The position numbers and the translations under genes were made by a program. This document shows positions 47,616 through 59,822 of a stretch of DNA of 64,000 bases, one piece after another. The notes beneath the pieces were generated by a model, which was given only the letters and a program-made list of their open reading frames with translations, was not told the DNA's origin and searched no databases. Source of the DNA: Patiria miniata (lineage: Eukaryota; Echinodermata; Asteroidea; Valvatida; Asterinidae); the NCBI RefSeq assembly GCF_015706575.1, contig NW_024037072.1, positions 15,253,162 through 15,317,161 of the forward strand, in the 5' to 3' direction. How positions within the stretch are numbered: the stretch's first letter is position 1; each line of letters opens with the position of its first letter.

Positions 47616-50600
47616 CTAGTTGGACTGGAGTGATTTCCTCTTCTTCTCTTTGTGCTTGGAGATGCAGACACCCGTCCCCCCAAACACCACGATGAGAAGC
47701 GGGATGCCTAGGCCAACCGATATGACGATGTAAACAGTCAGGGAAATGTACTCCTCTGGGGGATCCCCGTAGCCAATGGCGATAGACCTGGACAAACGGG
47801 AAAAACAGGGGGGAGGATAAAAAGAAAGAAGTTGGGAAATTATTTTGGTGACTGTGGAAGATGCTTTGCAGAGGGTGAAATAAGAGTCGGACATTTGAAT
47901 GACCATTCAAAATTCGCATATAGATCTAAAATTGATTGTGCTTGGTTATTCTGTTTTGGACAGTTTTAGCAGGCTCATAATGATAAAGCAAGGTTCATTA
48001 ACACTGGAAAATATTCTCACTGCACAAGTGAAAAATATCACATTTATTATCAAGTCAGTCACCAGTCTAAGGCAAGGTAGTCACAAGTCAATCACAAATT
48101 ATTCAGTCTTAACTCAAGTGACAACTTTATTCAAATGTGATTCAACCATTCCCATCATTGTTCATCCCCCGTTACTTGTGAACTGACTAGTAACTTGAGT
48201 TTTCATTTGGGATTCACTCTATTACACCTTTGGGAAAATTCAAGATTGCATGGACACTGGCATGATACATAACTTGTTTATTTAATTCATCAATGTCCAA
48301 CAAGGGTTGAACCCTTGTCCAACATGGCAACAAGTGTTAAATAAGGCAGAATAGAAACAATCTGACCCCAATAACTCATACACCCAAAAAATCTGAGGAC
48401 TAAGGAGTGCCAAGGAACACAAAACTGAAGGAAACGAACAACTCAACAAACGTTTAGAAAGAAGCCTTTTCAAGTGGAAATACCTACCAGCTGACGTAGT
48501 TAGTTTTCTTGTAAAACCCATCTTTGGTGATTCCGAATGAGACGTTCAGAGCCCCAATTTGTTCTATTTCTTTTGGAGAGAAAAAGGCGCGAACAATGCT
48601 GGTCTGTGGCATGTCGATATTTTCTCTCGTTGTTTCGAGTTTATATTCATACACCTTGCAAACAAAAAAGGGGAGAAAGTTTGATTGATGGTCAGCACCT
48701 TCAATCATGCCTACTGGTGTGAACCAGCGTGAACCGGCGCGAACCGGCATGAGCCGAAAGAGCCTTTTCACGCTACAGCCTCTCAACCCGGGTTGAACTC
48801 AACCATGGGCAAACCCAGTGCTGCCCCGGGTTGAGTTTTTAAATATTTTTCAACCCACGTTCAACCCCGCATCGTTTCACACTTGTTTTGTGCAAACCAA
48901 GCTTATCTTGCTCGGTTGCTTTACTGGCGAGAGTTTCAACCTGGGTTGAAAATCTCAACCTTGGTCTGGAGCTGGGTTGAGTTCAACCCGGGATGAAATC
49001 AATCTCAGAGTTGACCTGGGTTTGGCGCGTGAATTAAAATGTCAAGTGTGAAACGCCGCGTCAACTCAAGATTTGTCTAGTGTGAAAAGGCCTTATGACT
49101 ATTATGGATTCATCCAGTGGTTAATACAATGTGGTAATATGTACTGCAAGTGCTAATAGGTTATACACAATAAAAGATGGTTTAAATGTTGAGGGACAAT
49201 CCGTCTGGAATTCGAAACCTATTGAAAACATCCCACATGATTTGATGTAATACTCCAATTACATTACATATGGTGATTGCCTACACAACCTGTGCTTTCA
49301 AAACCTTGCCTCAGTCACCTTGCTTTTTGCTTTTATCTCAAAATCATTTTGGAAAGTTTGGAAAAAAGCCTTTCGAATGTGGGTTTGGAGTCATATGAAA
49401 TCCTGGGGAGCCATAACTTATAAGGGTCAATCTAAATAAGGGGTCTGTTGTTTTTTCCTGCCCCTGTTGCGTACAATTTGATTAATTCTGGGTCCACTCC
49501 TTTATGCCATTTTTCCCTAACAGTGATTATGTCAGAAAACTACCAACCCAACAAAACAAGGGCAGTTTGAACTCGTTTTTTAATGATACTTGAACGGCAA
49601 ATTAAGCAGTTCATATGTAAGGGGACAGGACAAAATGTCACACTTAGGACCCTGAATAATTAGAATGACCCATAAATGAACTTACATGACGAGCGTTCTC
49701 CATGGTCCGGCCTTTCTTAACATATGAAACTGGCTTCCACTGTACATAGCTACCCAAGGGTGAGTCTGGTAGCCTCACATTTAAAGTCTGTAAATAAAAA
49801 GTACAGTTTAACAGATACAGATGCAAACCCTGTCCTCCGGATTCAAGCAACCTAGGGGTTGCAAAATAAATCCGGGAAGGGTTGGAGTAAACTGCTTGTA
49901 CACATCACTTCTAAGGCCAATCACAAAATACTATCAGAGAGTTGTGGGAGGATAACCAAAATCAAATCATATGAAATACAAAACTCTACCGAACTGTTTT
50001 GTAAATCAATTCTACAAACTTAATTTTTTATAGTAACAATATTTTATCATTAAAAAAAACTACACAGCTGATCTCAGCCAACCAGACCGTTGAGGTTTTG
50101 AAGTAGTCTGCACAAGTAAGCAGGAGGTACCCGAACCTTAGGCCAAAAAAAAAGTCTCCGGTTTCTGGTATGCGCGCGCGTCGCCGTAGCCATGCGCGTC
50201 GGCAAAATGTAAAAGTTTTTTTTCAATGAAAGATGATGTCTCAAAACCGCCAAACTCACTGATTTGACTGGAATCCTGGTGCTGCACAATTTCAACGTGT
50301 TTTTAGAGGGGGCTATGATCGAGAATAAGCTTTATGTGGCCTCTCTGGATTCCCATATATTTGCACTAAGTTTAGTCGGGCACCATTTGCAGTCATCAGC
50401 CGACATTTGAAGCAAAAAAATCAGGTAAAAAGAAACCGGAGACTTTTTTTTTTTTTGGCCTTAAGCAAACTTGATTGTTTTTTTTCACAAGCCCTCAGAT
50501 AGCAATGAGTGTACAATTCTAATCTTCCGTCATTACATTGGTGAAAAATAAAGTTCAATATTCAAATTTACATTTTCCTGATGCAGAATTATCCCCCCCC

Positions 50601-53600
50601 CACCGAAAAAAATTGTTCATTGTTGCGTGCCCTGACGTAGTGAGGCCTCTATCGTGGTTCACTCTGATATTTCATAGCCAGTGTCTTGCAAGTGTCTTTA
50701 CCTCAAATTTCACAATTCATCAAATTTTATCGAGCTCTTAACATTCCCATTCATAAACCATGAGTTTACCCACCTGTTACAAAGAGGGAAATTTGAACCC
50801 ATTTAAAATGCACCCCCAAAAAGGGGGGGGGGGGGGTAAATTTGTAGTTGATACATGAGTGGAGATAAGAATGGTTTATCAGAAGACAGAAGTTGTCAAC
50901 TCAAAAAAAAATTCTTGAATGTTCACTTTGGAATTTCTGATATTTGTTCAAGTGCGCCATGTTATGGAACCCTCTGCTGATTTTGCGCCCAATTTCTGGA
51001 CACCACCATTTTTTGATTTCGGATTCGGACTTAATTTCATGAAACTAAAATTGCGATAAACAGCAAGCAATATTAAGGTAAAGGTATATAGAACTGAATC
51101 AATTTAGAACTGAATTTGGAGCATGTCAACAAAAAGGTTTGGCAACACTGCACGAGAAAGTTAGAGGAAATGTTAAAACGCCCAAAGTTAGCGGACTCCT
51201 CTATATACGCCTTAGAGAGAAAAAAAACTTTGGAGAGAAAAAAAACAACACCCACCGAAAATGTACCAGGTGTATACTGGTCATCGATAGACGTATCCTC
51301 CTTTATATTGACAGTGCCTGACTTGTTGTCTCTTCCAACGACAACCATCTCCAGAGCAAAGCGGGCATTTGTGTAGTTTGTGTATATCATGTTCATCACG
51401 TTCTGCATGGTTACATCCAGTTGTGTGCTGTTCTCCGTGTACTGGAGGTGTGGAAGCGTTGTCAGTCGACCGCCTTTGCCAAATCCCGTCAACTGACGAA
51501 AAGAAACGACGAAAAAAATGGAGTAAATAATAAGAAACAGTGACAAGGTAGTGGGCGCTGCTAAAAACAGACAATCTCTGACACTATCAGACAATAGGCG
51601 ATGCTCTTCGTCATGGCATATTTGCCGCCACACATGCCATTTTGCAGACAGGATGGTACTACTGAGAAATCTAATTAAAGTGCTGGTGTGACCTCCCCTG
51701 CCCCCAATCTCCCCTCTAGTGATGCCTGTAGGCTCTACGTTTGATGACTGAAATATTTTTATTCTGGACGAGACCTTGTTCTGTATTTTGATTTGGTGGT
51801 TCATTTGTTGACCGAGAAAAGTTAGGGGGGGGGGGGGGGGGGTGTCACACGCCCGATACTATTTACTATGCTCCTGTGCACAATGAATACAAATATAGTA
51901 CATGTGCACTGAAGAAATACAAACAAAACAAAATAAGAAAGAAAAACACTTTTGTGTGATTACATTTTCACTGATTACGGAGTTATAATTGGCCGGACAA
52001 AAAATGAACCTTTTCCTTTTTTTCAGGCCAAAACATATCTTGAATTTTACTTTGGATTGTTTTCCTTTTTGGGGGGGGGGGGGGGTGGAGAAGTCCCAAT
52101 TGGTTTAAGGGCTACGTCCGCAAGTCTTTTTGAGATAGGGAGAATGCAACAGGAGGACCCTATTTCTTTTGGTAAACTTTTCTGTATTTTCCCAAATATA
52201 CCCAAACCAAAACTAGTACAAGTAGCTTATCCAATCAGCCTACATGCATGCAGGATGACTCACTTTCATGGATATGGTTCCATTATCTCCCAATTTTCCA
52301 AGAAGCACAGCGCTACAGTCTGTAGAATTGATGGTGCCTTTCTGCCATGTCAGTGATTCCAGCTCAGTCATCATTCGTGCATCTTTAGATTGTATCGTGC
52401 CGTCATCACTTGTGTCGTTGTATTCTATAAGCTATGAATAAACAAGGAGAGACAGTACACGATATCAGGTGTTCACCAACACTTTGTCTGTTTGTCAAAT
52501 GTAGATCATGGTCCTTTTCTCAGAGCTCAACTCACCGAATCCAACTTCATTTACTTTAAAACACAAGAAAGTCAAAAAGCCAAAATAAGATTTTATACCT
52601 CATTTTAAACGGAAAGTATTTACTATAAAAACTACTTGAATATCACAAAAGAAAAAAAACAGATCAGGGGTTCATGATTATTTTGGACCAAGTATTACAA
52701 AGTTCTCGAATCCTAGGGGCAACCACACTTCCACGCCGAAATGAAGACATATTTTTGTCTGTAAAATCAAAAGGGGGGGGGGGGGGGGAGGGTGTCTTCA
52801 AAACTGACCATTATTATGCATACTGGAAAATGTATGCCGATTTTTACGGTCCATTGTAATGGTTTCGGATCTTCGTTTCCTTTTTTTTCATGTCAGAACT
52901 CTCTAACCATTTATAGAAAAAGTTACTGACAAAATGTTTATTTCAAAAATCCGTCGGGGGGGGGGGGGGGGGGGCATTTTCAATAAATCCAGCCTGATGA
53001 GCCATATCGGCTCAGAACGCTATTTACATACTGTACAATAAAATCATAGTCTGTAATGTTTCAGAACCTGGCAGGACCTTTCTCAAAAACTTTTGAGTGA
53101 GGTTTTTTTTTATTTGTATATTTCAGGTCAAGCCAGTCAGTAAGCAGTCATATTATTTCATACTTTGAAATAACAAGATTCTCTCAGTTTCAAGATATTG
53201 GACGCCTCACCTTGGTAAACATCAAAGCCGAGGAATAAAGCACTGACTCTGGTGGCTGGAATGAGAGGGAACCAGTCTTGGTGCCATCGAGCAAATCCTT
53301 CCAGTTAACGGTGAGATTAGCACCGAGGGTCGTTCTTGCTAGGATGACCGCCGGGGCACCGATAGAACTCCACAGGTAATGGATTGTATCGTTTTCGCCG
53401 GTCCCTTTGATGTGCACCAGGTTGGGTTGGCCATCATGAGTCTGGTTGCATTTTGGGATGTCACATTTCTTGTTGATGATTTCCAACTGGCAAAGCAAGT
53501 TAGTACAAATAGCAAGTTAGTAGAAAATGGCAAGTACAAACAGCAGGTGTGGTACATGTATAAGGATGTGATTTTGCGTTTAATTTTGTAAACGTTCAGC

Positions 53601-54677
53601 AAATATTTAAAATATTGTTTAAACGTTTAGCCATTTCAGAAAGGTTGACGACTGCCCATTATGTCTGTAGACCCACATGATTGACATGATATATCAACAA
53701 TGATTGACATAATAAATAGCGGGCTTTTATAAAAAAATTTTTAGAAATAAATCGTGTGTACCCTGAATGTCATCAAGTACTGCTGTGCATGTATGGGTGC
53801 ACTTTTGACCAAAACTGAATGACAGGTAACAGCCGTACCAATGTAAAAATTAAGAATCAGCACGAAATCTGAACTTATGATTTTTGCGCAATCTTAACAA
53901 ACATTGCACAGCATAATTAGGCCAAAAAAAATAAAAAATACTTCTGCTTCCGGTTACCCGACCGACCCTACTTTTAGGCGGCGACCCTAAAAATGTTATC
54001 GGCAATTCCAAAAAATAAATAAAAAATAATGATTGAATAAATAAAAGTAAAAGTTTGTTGTCTTTTCTGTCTTCACAAAATACCTCTCAACAACCCATTT
54101 GCGTAAAAATATGATTGTATTTATTTGTTTTCTTACTTACATTTGCTATTTTTTTCAAAAGAAACCAAATTCGCTTCACAATCTGTCATCATACCTCGCA
54201 ATTCGATGTCTCTTATTTTGTCCCGGTCCCCTGAATACGTGCATACTTTCATATCCACACTACTTTTCATCGTTAAATCTTTTCCTAGGTAAGTGACCTT
54301 GCGTTGCAAGAGTATAATTAGGCTATTATTTTAAGAATCAGTGAATGAGGATGCAGCTAGACTTGCCAAGCGCATCCGGTGCTCGGCATCAACAAGACCG
54401 TTAATCTTGTCGCGCATTCTTAAGAATGTGCGCTCAATCTGAAAGACTTTTTTCCAGAAGATTGCGCATGGATCCAGTTGCGCAATCATAATAATGCACA
54501 TGCGCATTCTTATGATTGCGCAAATCACATGAAACTTGAAAGCGCACAACATTACCAAAAAAACAATTTTGGGCCTACATGTAGGCCTACCTCTCTGTCT
54601 GCAACAAAACCTTTCACCAGCAATGTCAAAATTGTGCAGAAAACGATAGGAACGTCCATTCCGACTCGGAAGGCCAT
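47616..54677 (-). CDS. GLMP: Glycosylated lysosomal membrane protein (GLMP, NCU-G1 family)
   Basis: Seven exons on the minus strand: 54677-54591, 53486-53211, 52431-52264, 51492-51256, 49787-49686, 48654-48488 and 47787-47616, all GT-AG with matching phases, giving 402 residues against about 406 in human. Residues 1-25 form a signal peptide (IVFCTILTLLV core). Matches to human GLMP that I recall: HIKGTGENDTIHYLWSSIG (exon 2), LTVNWKDLL, SALMFTK, SIDDQYTPGTF (exon 4), VQWKPVSY (exon 5), SIVRAFFS and NVSFGIT with YVSW (exon 6). At least eight N-X-S/T sequons dot the lumenal part. Exon 7 encodes one membrane segment (about residues 359-388) and a basic cytosolic tail KHKEKKRKSLQSN. In vertebrates GLMP is the partner of the lysosomal transporter MFSD1 and protects it from proteolysis. 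Here the tail has no tyrosine, unlike the tyrosine-containing vertebrate tail. Introns hold several MITEs. Confidence 0.95.
48040..48200. repeat. Dispersed CAAGTCACAAG-type repeat, second copy
   Basis: It shares CACAAGTCAATCACAA, CATTGTTCATCC and GTTACTTGTGA with 58490-58690, in the same order. It lies in GLMP intron 6. Confidence 0.55.
48761..49092. mobile_element. MITE with GCCTTTTCACRCT ends, GLMP intron 5
   Basis: AGCCTTTTCACGCTACAG at the left and AGTGTGAAAAGGCCTT at the right. Inside are several CAACCCGGGTTGA-type palindromic words. Confidence 0.8.
50141..50460. mobile_element. PIF/Harbinger-like MITE with TTA duplication, GLMP intron 4
   Basis: TTA/GGCCAAAAAAAAAGTCTCCG to GGAGACTTTTTTTTTTTTTGGCC/TTA with inverted GTCTCCGGTTTC / GAAACCGGAGAC. 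The interior GCGCGCGTCG is shared in style with 22664-23050. Confidence 0.88.
52797..52985. repeat. Dispersed repeat (shared with 15908-16090)
   Basis: Same ordered blocks as 15908-16090, bounded by G-runs at both sides, in GLMP intron 2. Confidence 0.72.
53920..54212. mobile_element. Truncated GGCC-A(n) MITE, GLMP intron 1
   Basis: TTA then GGCCAAAAAAAATAAAAAAT and the interior CTTCCGGTTACCCGACCGAC, TATCGGCAATTCCAAAAA and CTTCACAAAATACCTCTCAA match the left half of 13281-14267. The right half is missing. Confidence 0.82.
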
Positions 54678-54834
54678 TGCTTCAGACTCGGCTTAAAATC
54701 AAATATCGAGGGCCACTGCACTATTTTCAGAACTCCGAGTCGGCCAACCTGCAGGTAGTCTGATTCGTTCACAGGAGGCTAGAAACCACAAGTACAACTT
54801 CAGAAACCAGACCCAATCAGTCACGTGTTTAGTC

Positions 54835-56117
54835 ACAACGCTCAAGGTAGCCGCGGATTTGTATTCAGCTGCGGATTCAACCGCGCAAATTTCACAAAAA
54901 TTTTAAACATTGTATAATACATGCGGCAAAAGGTGACATATTTTCAAAAAGGTGACATATTTGCAAGAAAGACTACTCCATCTATTCAACGAATTTCGCA
55001 TAATAACCCACAAATAACAATATTTTATGAAATCAAATTGTGAATTGTTGACAACATGTGCGGAACACTTTGATTTAAAGGGGAGTGAAATATGCAGTTG
55101 ATAGAACGCATTCTAATAACTGTAATTGTGCAATAGGGTCACTTCAACGGGATAATTAGACACCAATCAGTGACGTAGCTAGGATTTTATTAGGGGCAGG
55201 GGAACAGGGGGGCATCAGAATTTCATGAGTTAACCAGAATATCATGGGGGCACATATCGCAAATGTCTTATTGCAGTCCATGCAAGTTGGGCCCCATAAT
55301 GCCTCTCTATATCCATTGACATAAGAAATTGCAAACAGTAAGCCTTTGGCTAACTGAAAAAATACAACTTACAAAAACCCTTTTTGGTTAGGGAAAGAAA
55401 AGTGGCATTATCAGGCACGGACAATTTTTTTTTTTGGGGGGGGGCACGTTCCGCCCCCAGGCCCCTGCTACGCCACTGCATCACTAATTAGTGTTCGGCT
55501 GGAGCCAATACCAAAATAAGTGTGCCTAGTAACATGATCTCATAGATTAGATTATGTAATAAAACTGGCAATTTTTGACAACATGTGCGGTACACTTTGT
55601 GTTAAACAGCCAGTAATATACCCAGCCGAATAGAACCAATTCTCACTGTGCAGGGAAAATAGGGTCACTTTAACGGGCTAATTAGGCACTAAATATTCGG
55701 TTGCAGCCAATACCCAAATTAAGTGTGCCCAGCAGCATGATCTCGAAGATTATGAAATAAAATTGTGAGTTTTTAATATTACGTGTGGTTTCAAATGATG
55801 CAACGTCTCTAAAACCGTTGAAAAATAACGCGAAATGTCATGATTCCCATTATGCAGCTAGTTTAATAGTAATTATTGCATCAAAAAATTCTAAAATAGT
55901 GAATAAAATGGTTGCTTATGTCGGCTTATTTTTATATGGCGTGAAAACTTTTGTTATTTGTGGTAAATTATGCAAGATTCGTTGAAGAAATGAAGTTATC
56001 TTTCTTGAAAATATGTCACCTCTTGCCGCATGTATTATACATTTTTTAAATTTTGGTGAAAGTGCGCGGCTGAATCCGCAGCCAGATATCCGGCCAAATC
56101 CGCGGCTACCTTGAGTT
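54835..56117. mobile_element. 1.28 kb hAT-like element between GLMP and glutaredoxin
   Basis: Long inverted ends: CTCAAGGTAGCCGCGG at the left and CCGCGGCTACCTTGAG at the right, continuing through GTATAATACATGCGGCAA and its inverse TTGCCGCATGTATTATAC. An exact 8-bp duplication GTTTAGTC flanks it (54827-54834 and 56118-56125). Inner blocks such as AGGGTCACTTYAACGGG recur. No transposase is visible. A second element is nested inside (55168-55478). Confidence 0.9.
55168..55478. mobile_element. hAT-like MITE nested inside the 54835-56117 element
   Basis: CAGTGACGTAGCTAGG and CCCTGCTACGCCACTG form the CAGTG-CGTAGC ends typical of a widespread animal hAT MITE group. It interrupts a repeat block of the host element. 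The target duplication is not clean. Confidence 0.78.
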
Positions 56118-56493
56118 GTTTAGTCGACAGGTCAGGTGACATCGAAGTCAGGTTTGACAGGGATCGCTCTTTGCATGCTCTTTGTGTTCGTATCGCGCCG
56201 AGAGTCCGAGACTACTAAATTTTAGACAAAATGTTGTCATAAACTAATCGAATAAAAGCTTTTAAAAGTTTGTCGTCGTGCCATTCCCATTTTTTTTCTT
56301 TTAAAAGTAATAACAATATTCTTAAAAGAATAATCCATTTTTGAGCAATCACTTCATTGAGTTAGTGTAAACATTTCTCTCTTGAGGGCGTCCTTCTACA
56401 AATTCCAGACGGAAGATCCGATCCGATCAAAAGACAGCGCAGCAAATTTGGCGATTTTCTTTACATCGAAAGGGATAACTAACGGTAAAAAAA

Positions 56494-58306
56494 ATGTCGA
56501 AAGACGCTACTAAAGGATTTGTGGATGCAGCCATTGCTGACAACAAGGTAGGCCTAAATTTATGTTGTCATTTGCTTTATATGCAGCGGCCTGTAAACAT
56601 TTGAACGTCGTCCATGGTCACTTGTGCTTGTTTGTACAAATTAACTGAAAGATCGAGTAGGGGCCTAGCCTTCCATGCCATCATGATACATTATGTTCGT
56701 TTTAAGCAACAAAATTGCTTAAAATCTAAAGAAAGGTGCTTAACAACTAACCTGAAGAAGTTTTAGCTCAGTGAATGATGTATATTCTGAGAATTCTAGG
56801 ATATCTATTTCAAATCAAAAGTTGCTGAGTCATGTTTTGAGTTGCGCCTGAATTCAGCATCAGGGTCACAGGGACACGTTCTCATTCAGCTGATTGCAGC
56901 TACGCGATGTCATCCACTTAGCCGGCAAATTAACTGGTGTTAACTGGTTCTTTTTCTTCTATATCGCTAGGTTGTCGTCTTTTCCAAAACGTACTGTCCC
57001 TACTGTAAGAAGGCCAAGTCTGCACTGAATGATGTCGGCTTGAAGGGGTACAAGATCATCGAAATAGAAAATATGGACAACATGGACGCAATCCAAGATT
57101 ACATGCTGCAACTGACCAAGGGAAGGAGTGTAAGTTGAATAGACACTATATGCATGAGTAGACGCTGCGCATGTTCATTTGTACTGCATATATAATGTGG
57201 CATGTCCCCAGTGAGGGCGCTCTGTGCAAGCTCTGTATATGGTAAAGCCTGCAAAGAACAGGTGAAGTCATCGGCCTTGAAGGTTAAGCTAGAGTTACAA
57301 GGCGGCAGTGTTGTAGATTGCTTGGATAGGCAGGAGTAAATCTTGTTTGCATTACTAAATAAAACATGACAAGGAATACTCTCTCAGATTCCCACAGTGA
57401 ATAAAGGCCGGTTCCTACCTCATGTGAGAGTGAAGCAAATTTCATGATGTCGACAATTGAAGTTTCATGATGACAGTCATCGCCACCCTAACAAATTTGC
57501 TTCACACTGAAATTCCAGTGAAGTATAAAATGGCCTTAAAGGGAATATACAACATTTGCAAACATCGAAAAATAAAACTACCAAGTTGTTGCGAAATACC
57601 TTAATAGGATGTTGGTAAATGACAGTCTAAAACATCCTGTAAAATTATGGCACCTGGTATACTGTCATTTTCAAGAAAAGTGGTATTTTTGTATCAATTT
57701 CCAACGCTGATCGGCCGATCAGCGTTGGAAACAACTGGCTTTTTTTTTCAAATACTGGCCCCAATTGACCATTGCACTTCTTTGCAATCGATTACAAACC
57801 TATGAACGGGTACGAGCCAGCTAGACTGGTTCCCTGACCTTACAATTCCCCAATGTATGTAAACTGCTCTGTTTCTTCTTATATGGAGTCAGGGAACCAG
57901 ACTACAGGAAAATGATCGTTTTTCTTGGTTTTTATAGCATTTTCGAACCCAAAACCTCCAAAAAGTCAGTGTAACTATATTTGCTTTATATTTCCAACCC
58001 CCCAATTCCATCCATTTCTGAAATTTACAGCAAAAGCATATGATGTATATTCCCTTTAAGGTCTATTGATAAGGTAGATGAGATGGAGAATCAACCTAAT
58101 CGCTGGTGGGGGTTATTGATTGTCCAGGGGAAGGGAGAAGGGAGGGGATGTCTCTTCTTGAACTTTGCCAACAATTGTCTAATTTGTTTTCCTAGGTGCC
58201 ACGTGTCTTCATCGGAGGAAAGTTCGTAGGCGGAGGGGATGAAGTTGCCCAACTGAAGTCTCAGGGCAAACTGAAACCAATGCTTCAAGAAGTTGGAGCG
58301 CTCTAA
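56494..58306 (+). CDS. Dithiol glutaredoxin (GLRX/GLRX2 class)
   Basis: Three exons: 56494-56547, 56971-57129 and 58196-58306, phase 0 at both junctions, giving 107 residues, the normal size of a classical cytosolic glutaredoxin. The active site CPYC is at residues 27-30 within [12 protein letters not shown]. The glutathione-binding VPRVF (cis-proline at 73) is at the start of exon 3 and the FVGGGDE loop follows. The usual TVP is SVP here, a conservative change. The enzyme reduces protein disulfides and protein-glutathione mixed disulfides using glutathione. The start codon is the first ATG in context AAAAATGTC. There is no mitochondrial presequence, so the product is probably cytosolic. The gene is divergent from GLMP with 1.8 kb between start codons. 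Intron 2 carries a TTAA-type MITE. The choice between GLRX and GLRX2 as orthologue is not settled. Confidence 0.96.
57540..58055. mobile_element. TTAA-type MITE in glutaredoxin intron 2
   Basis: Same subfamily and ends as 46870-47384, with the palindrome at 57701-57728. It makes up about half of the intron and ends about 140 bp before exon 3. Confidence 0.93.
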
Positions 58307-58489
58307 GCTGCCTTTGTGCCTCCCTGAAAACACCAAGAAAAACGACCCAGCAGTAGAATAGAGCACTATTTTTATTACATTTTCAAATTTCTTGACCTTT
58401 TTCAGGAGTTGCTCAAAACCTGGATCATTAATAATCACTCAAATGTTCATTGTTACATGCAAATGCAGATGCGGCAGTGTTGTAGTCAA

Positions 58490-58690
58490 AGTACTTTGGA
58501 TGGATCATAAGTCCATCACAAGTCACCTCACAAGCTATTCAAATGAACTGTGACTAGGCCATTCCTTGGTTATTGTTCATCCACTGTTACTTGTGACTGG
58601 ACTCGTGAAGTGACTTGTGATTTTCTTGTGAATGCACTTGTGTTGTTCTTGTGATCCTTCACAAGTACCTCGACTGCAACAAACAATAGG
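58490..58690. repeat. Dispersed CAAGTCACAAG-type repeat, third copy
   Basis: Shares ordered words with 48040-48200 (CATCACAAGTCACCTC, TTATTGTTCATCCACTG, TTACTTGTGACTGG). It lies in the glutaredoxin 3' UTR. Confidence 0.55.
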
Positions 58691-59793
58691 AATTTGATAC
58701 ATGTATTACAAAACATCTGTGGCAAAAGCCACTGGAGTAGGAAGTAACAGTGTGAACACTTGCTGTGAAGCCACAAACGTATTTTCGAGGTTGTATTCAC
58801 GATGCTAATTCTAAACCAGTCTTAATCCTGTACAAGAGACGTGTCACAGTCAAGCGTTCTCATATGGCAAAACCTGGTGTTGTCAGGCTGTTTCTAGTTG
58901 ACTGCTGTTGTGGTTCCTGATTTTAATAAGGCAACGTTCCTATCAGAACATTCCTACTAGCAAGTATTCCAGGTTTTGAGAAGCTCCTGAGGCATTGCAT
59001 TCAGTGCTTTCTTTTGATTAATTATGTGTGAAACTTTTCCAGTCTACTTCAGACTTTCCTCAGAATGACAAAACTGTACTCAATTTTCCTCTCAGCAATG
59101 TGCACATTTTTCCATCAGAGATACTTTTTATGTGAGTTTTCATTTGTGTTTTGCACTGCACAGCTTTTCCAAAGTTGTTTTTTACCAGTTTGTGTGCAAA
59201 GTGGTTTTGTTCAAAGTGATAATGTTATGTGAAGTTTTGCTGTTTTTATATAAGTTTATATAGATTATAACCATCATTTCTGTTTACCACGGCATGCGCT
59301 ATAGAACTAATGAATGGGAACCCTGCTCTTTAAAAAGAACCATATTTTCTGGACCAAAATGAACATCAAAATCCATTGCTTATCACAATGTACATTTTAA
59401 AGTACATTTTCCTGGTGAGCACTGGTATAATTTTTACTTTTTGTCATTCATTTTAAAGTACGTATTTAAAATGTTGTGCAATTCAAAATAGACTATTCTG
59501 CTGAACTTGAGTGCTTGGGATGTACACAATACTGGCATTTATTGAAATCAAATACATGTATTAATGACTTTGATTGTTCAAAAAGTGTTAAGATTGTTAT
59601 AGGAAGCGGGTCAGTTTTAGAAGAGAAATACAAATGTAAGTCTTTATTAAGATAAACATCGAATGGTGAAAGTGATTCTGTGAAACAAGCCTCAATCTGA
59701 TATTTATATCATGCGTGCAGAAAAAAATTAGTATTTTGTTACTGAATTTTCATGTTGATATTCATCATACTCCGAAAGAATATTTTACCACCA

Positions 59794-59822
59794 AATAAAG
59801 ATTTATCCTGTAACTTAATAAA
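59794..59822 (+). terminator. Paired polyadenylation signals
   Basis: Two AATAAA hexamers 23 bp apart on the coding strand of the glutaredoxin gene, about 1.5 kb after its stop codon. Confidence 0.5.

Larger units (their letters stand above)
54678..56493. promoter_or_regulatory. Shared divergent upstream region of GLMP and glutaredoxin
   Basis: The two start codons face away from each other. After the 1.28 kb transposon is removed, only about 530 bp remain, so the ancestral arrangement was a compact bidirectional promoter region (inference). No clear TATA box was seen at either start. The SINE- and MITE-free flanks are 54678-54826 and 56126-56493. Confidence 0.45.

Noticed and set aside
51073-51804. 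243-residue minus-strand frame
   Set aside because: Only the part 51492-51256 is a GLMP exon; the rest reads through intron sequence past clear splice sites.
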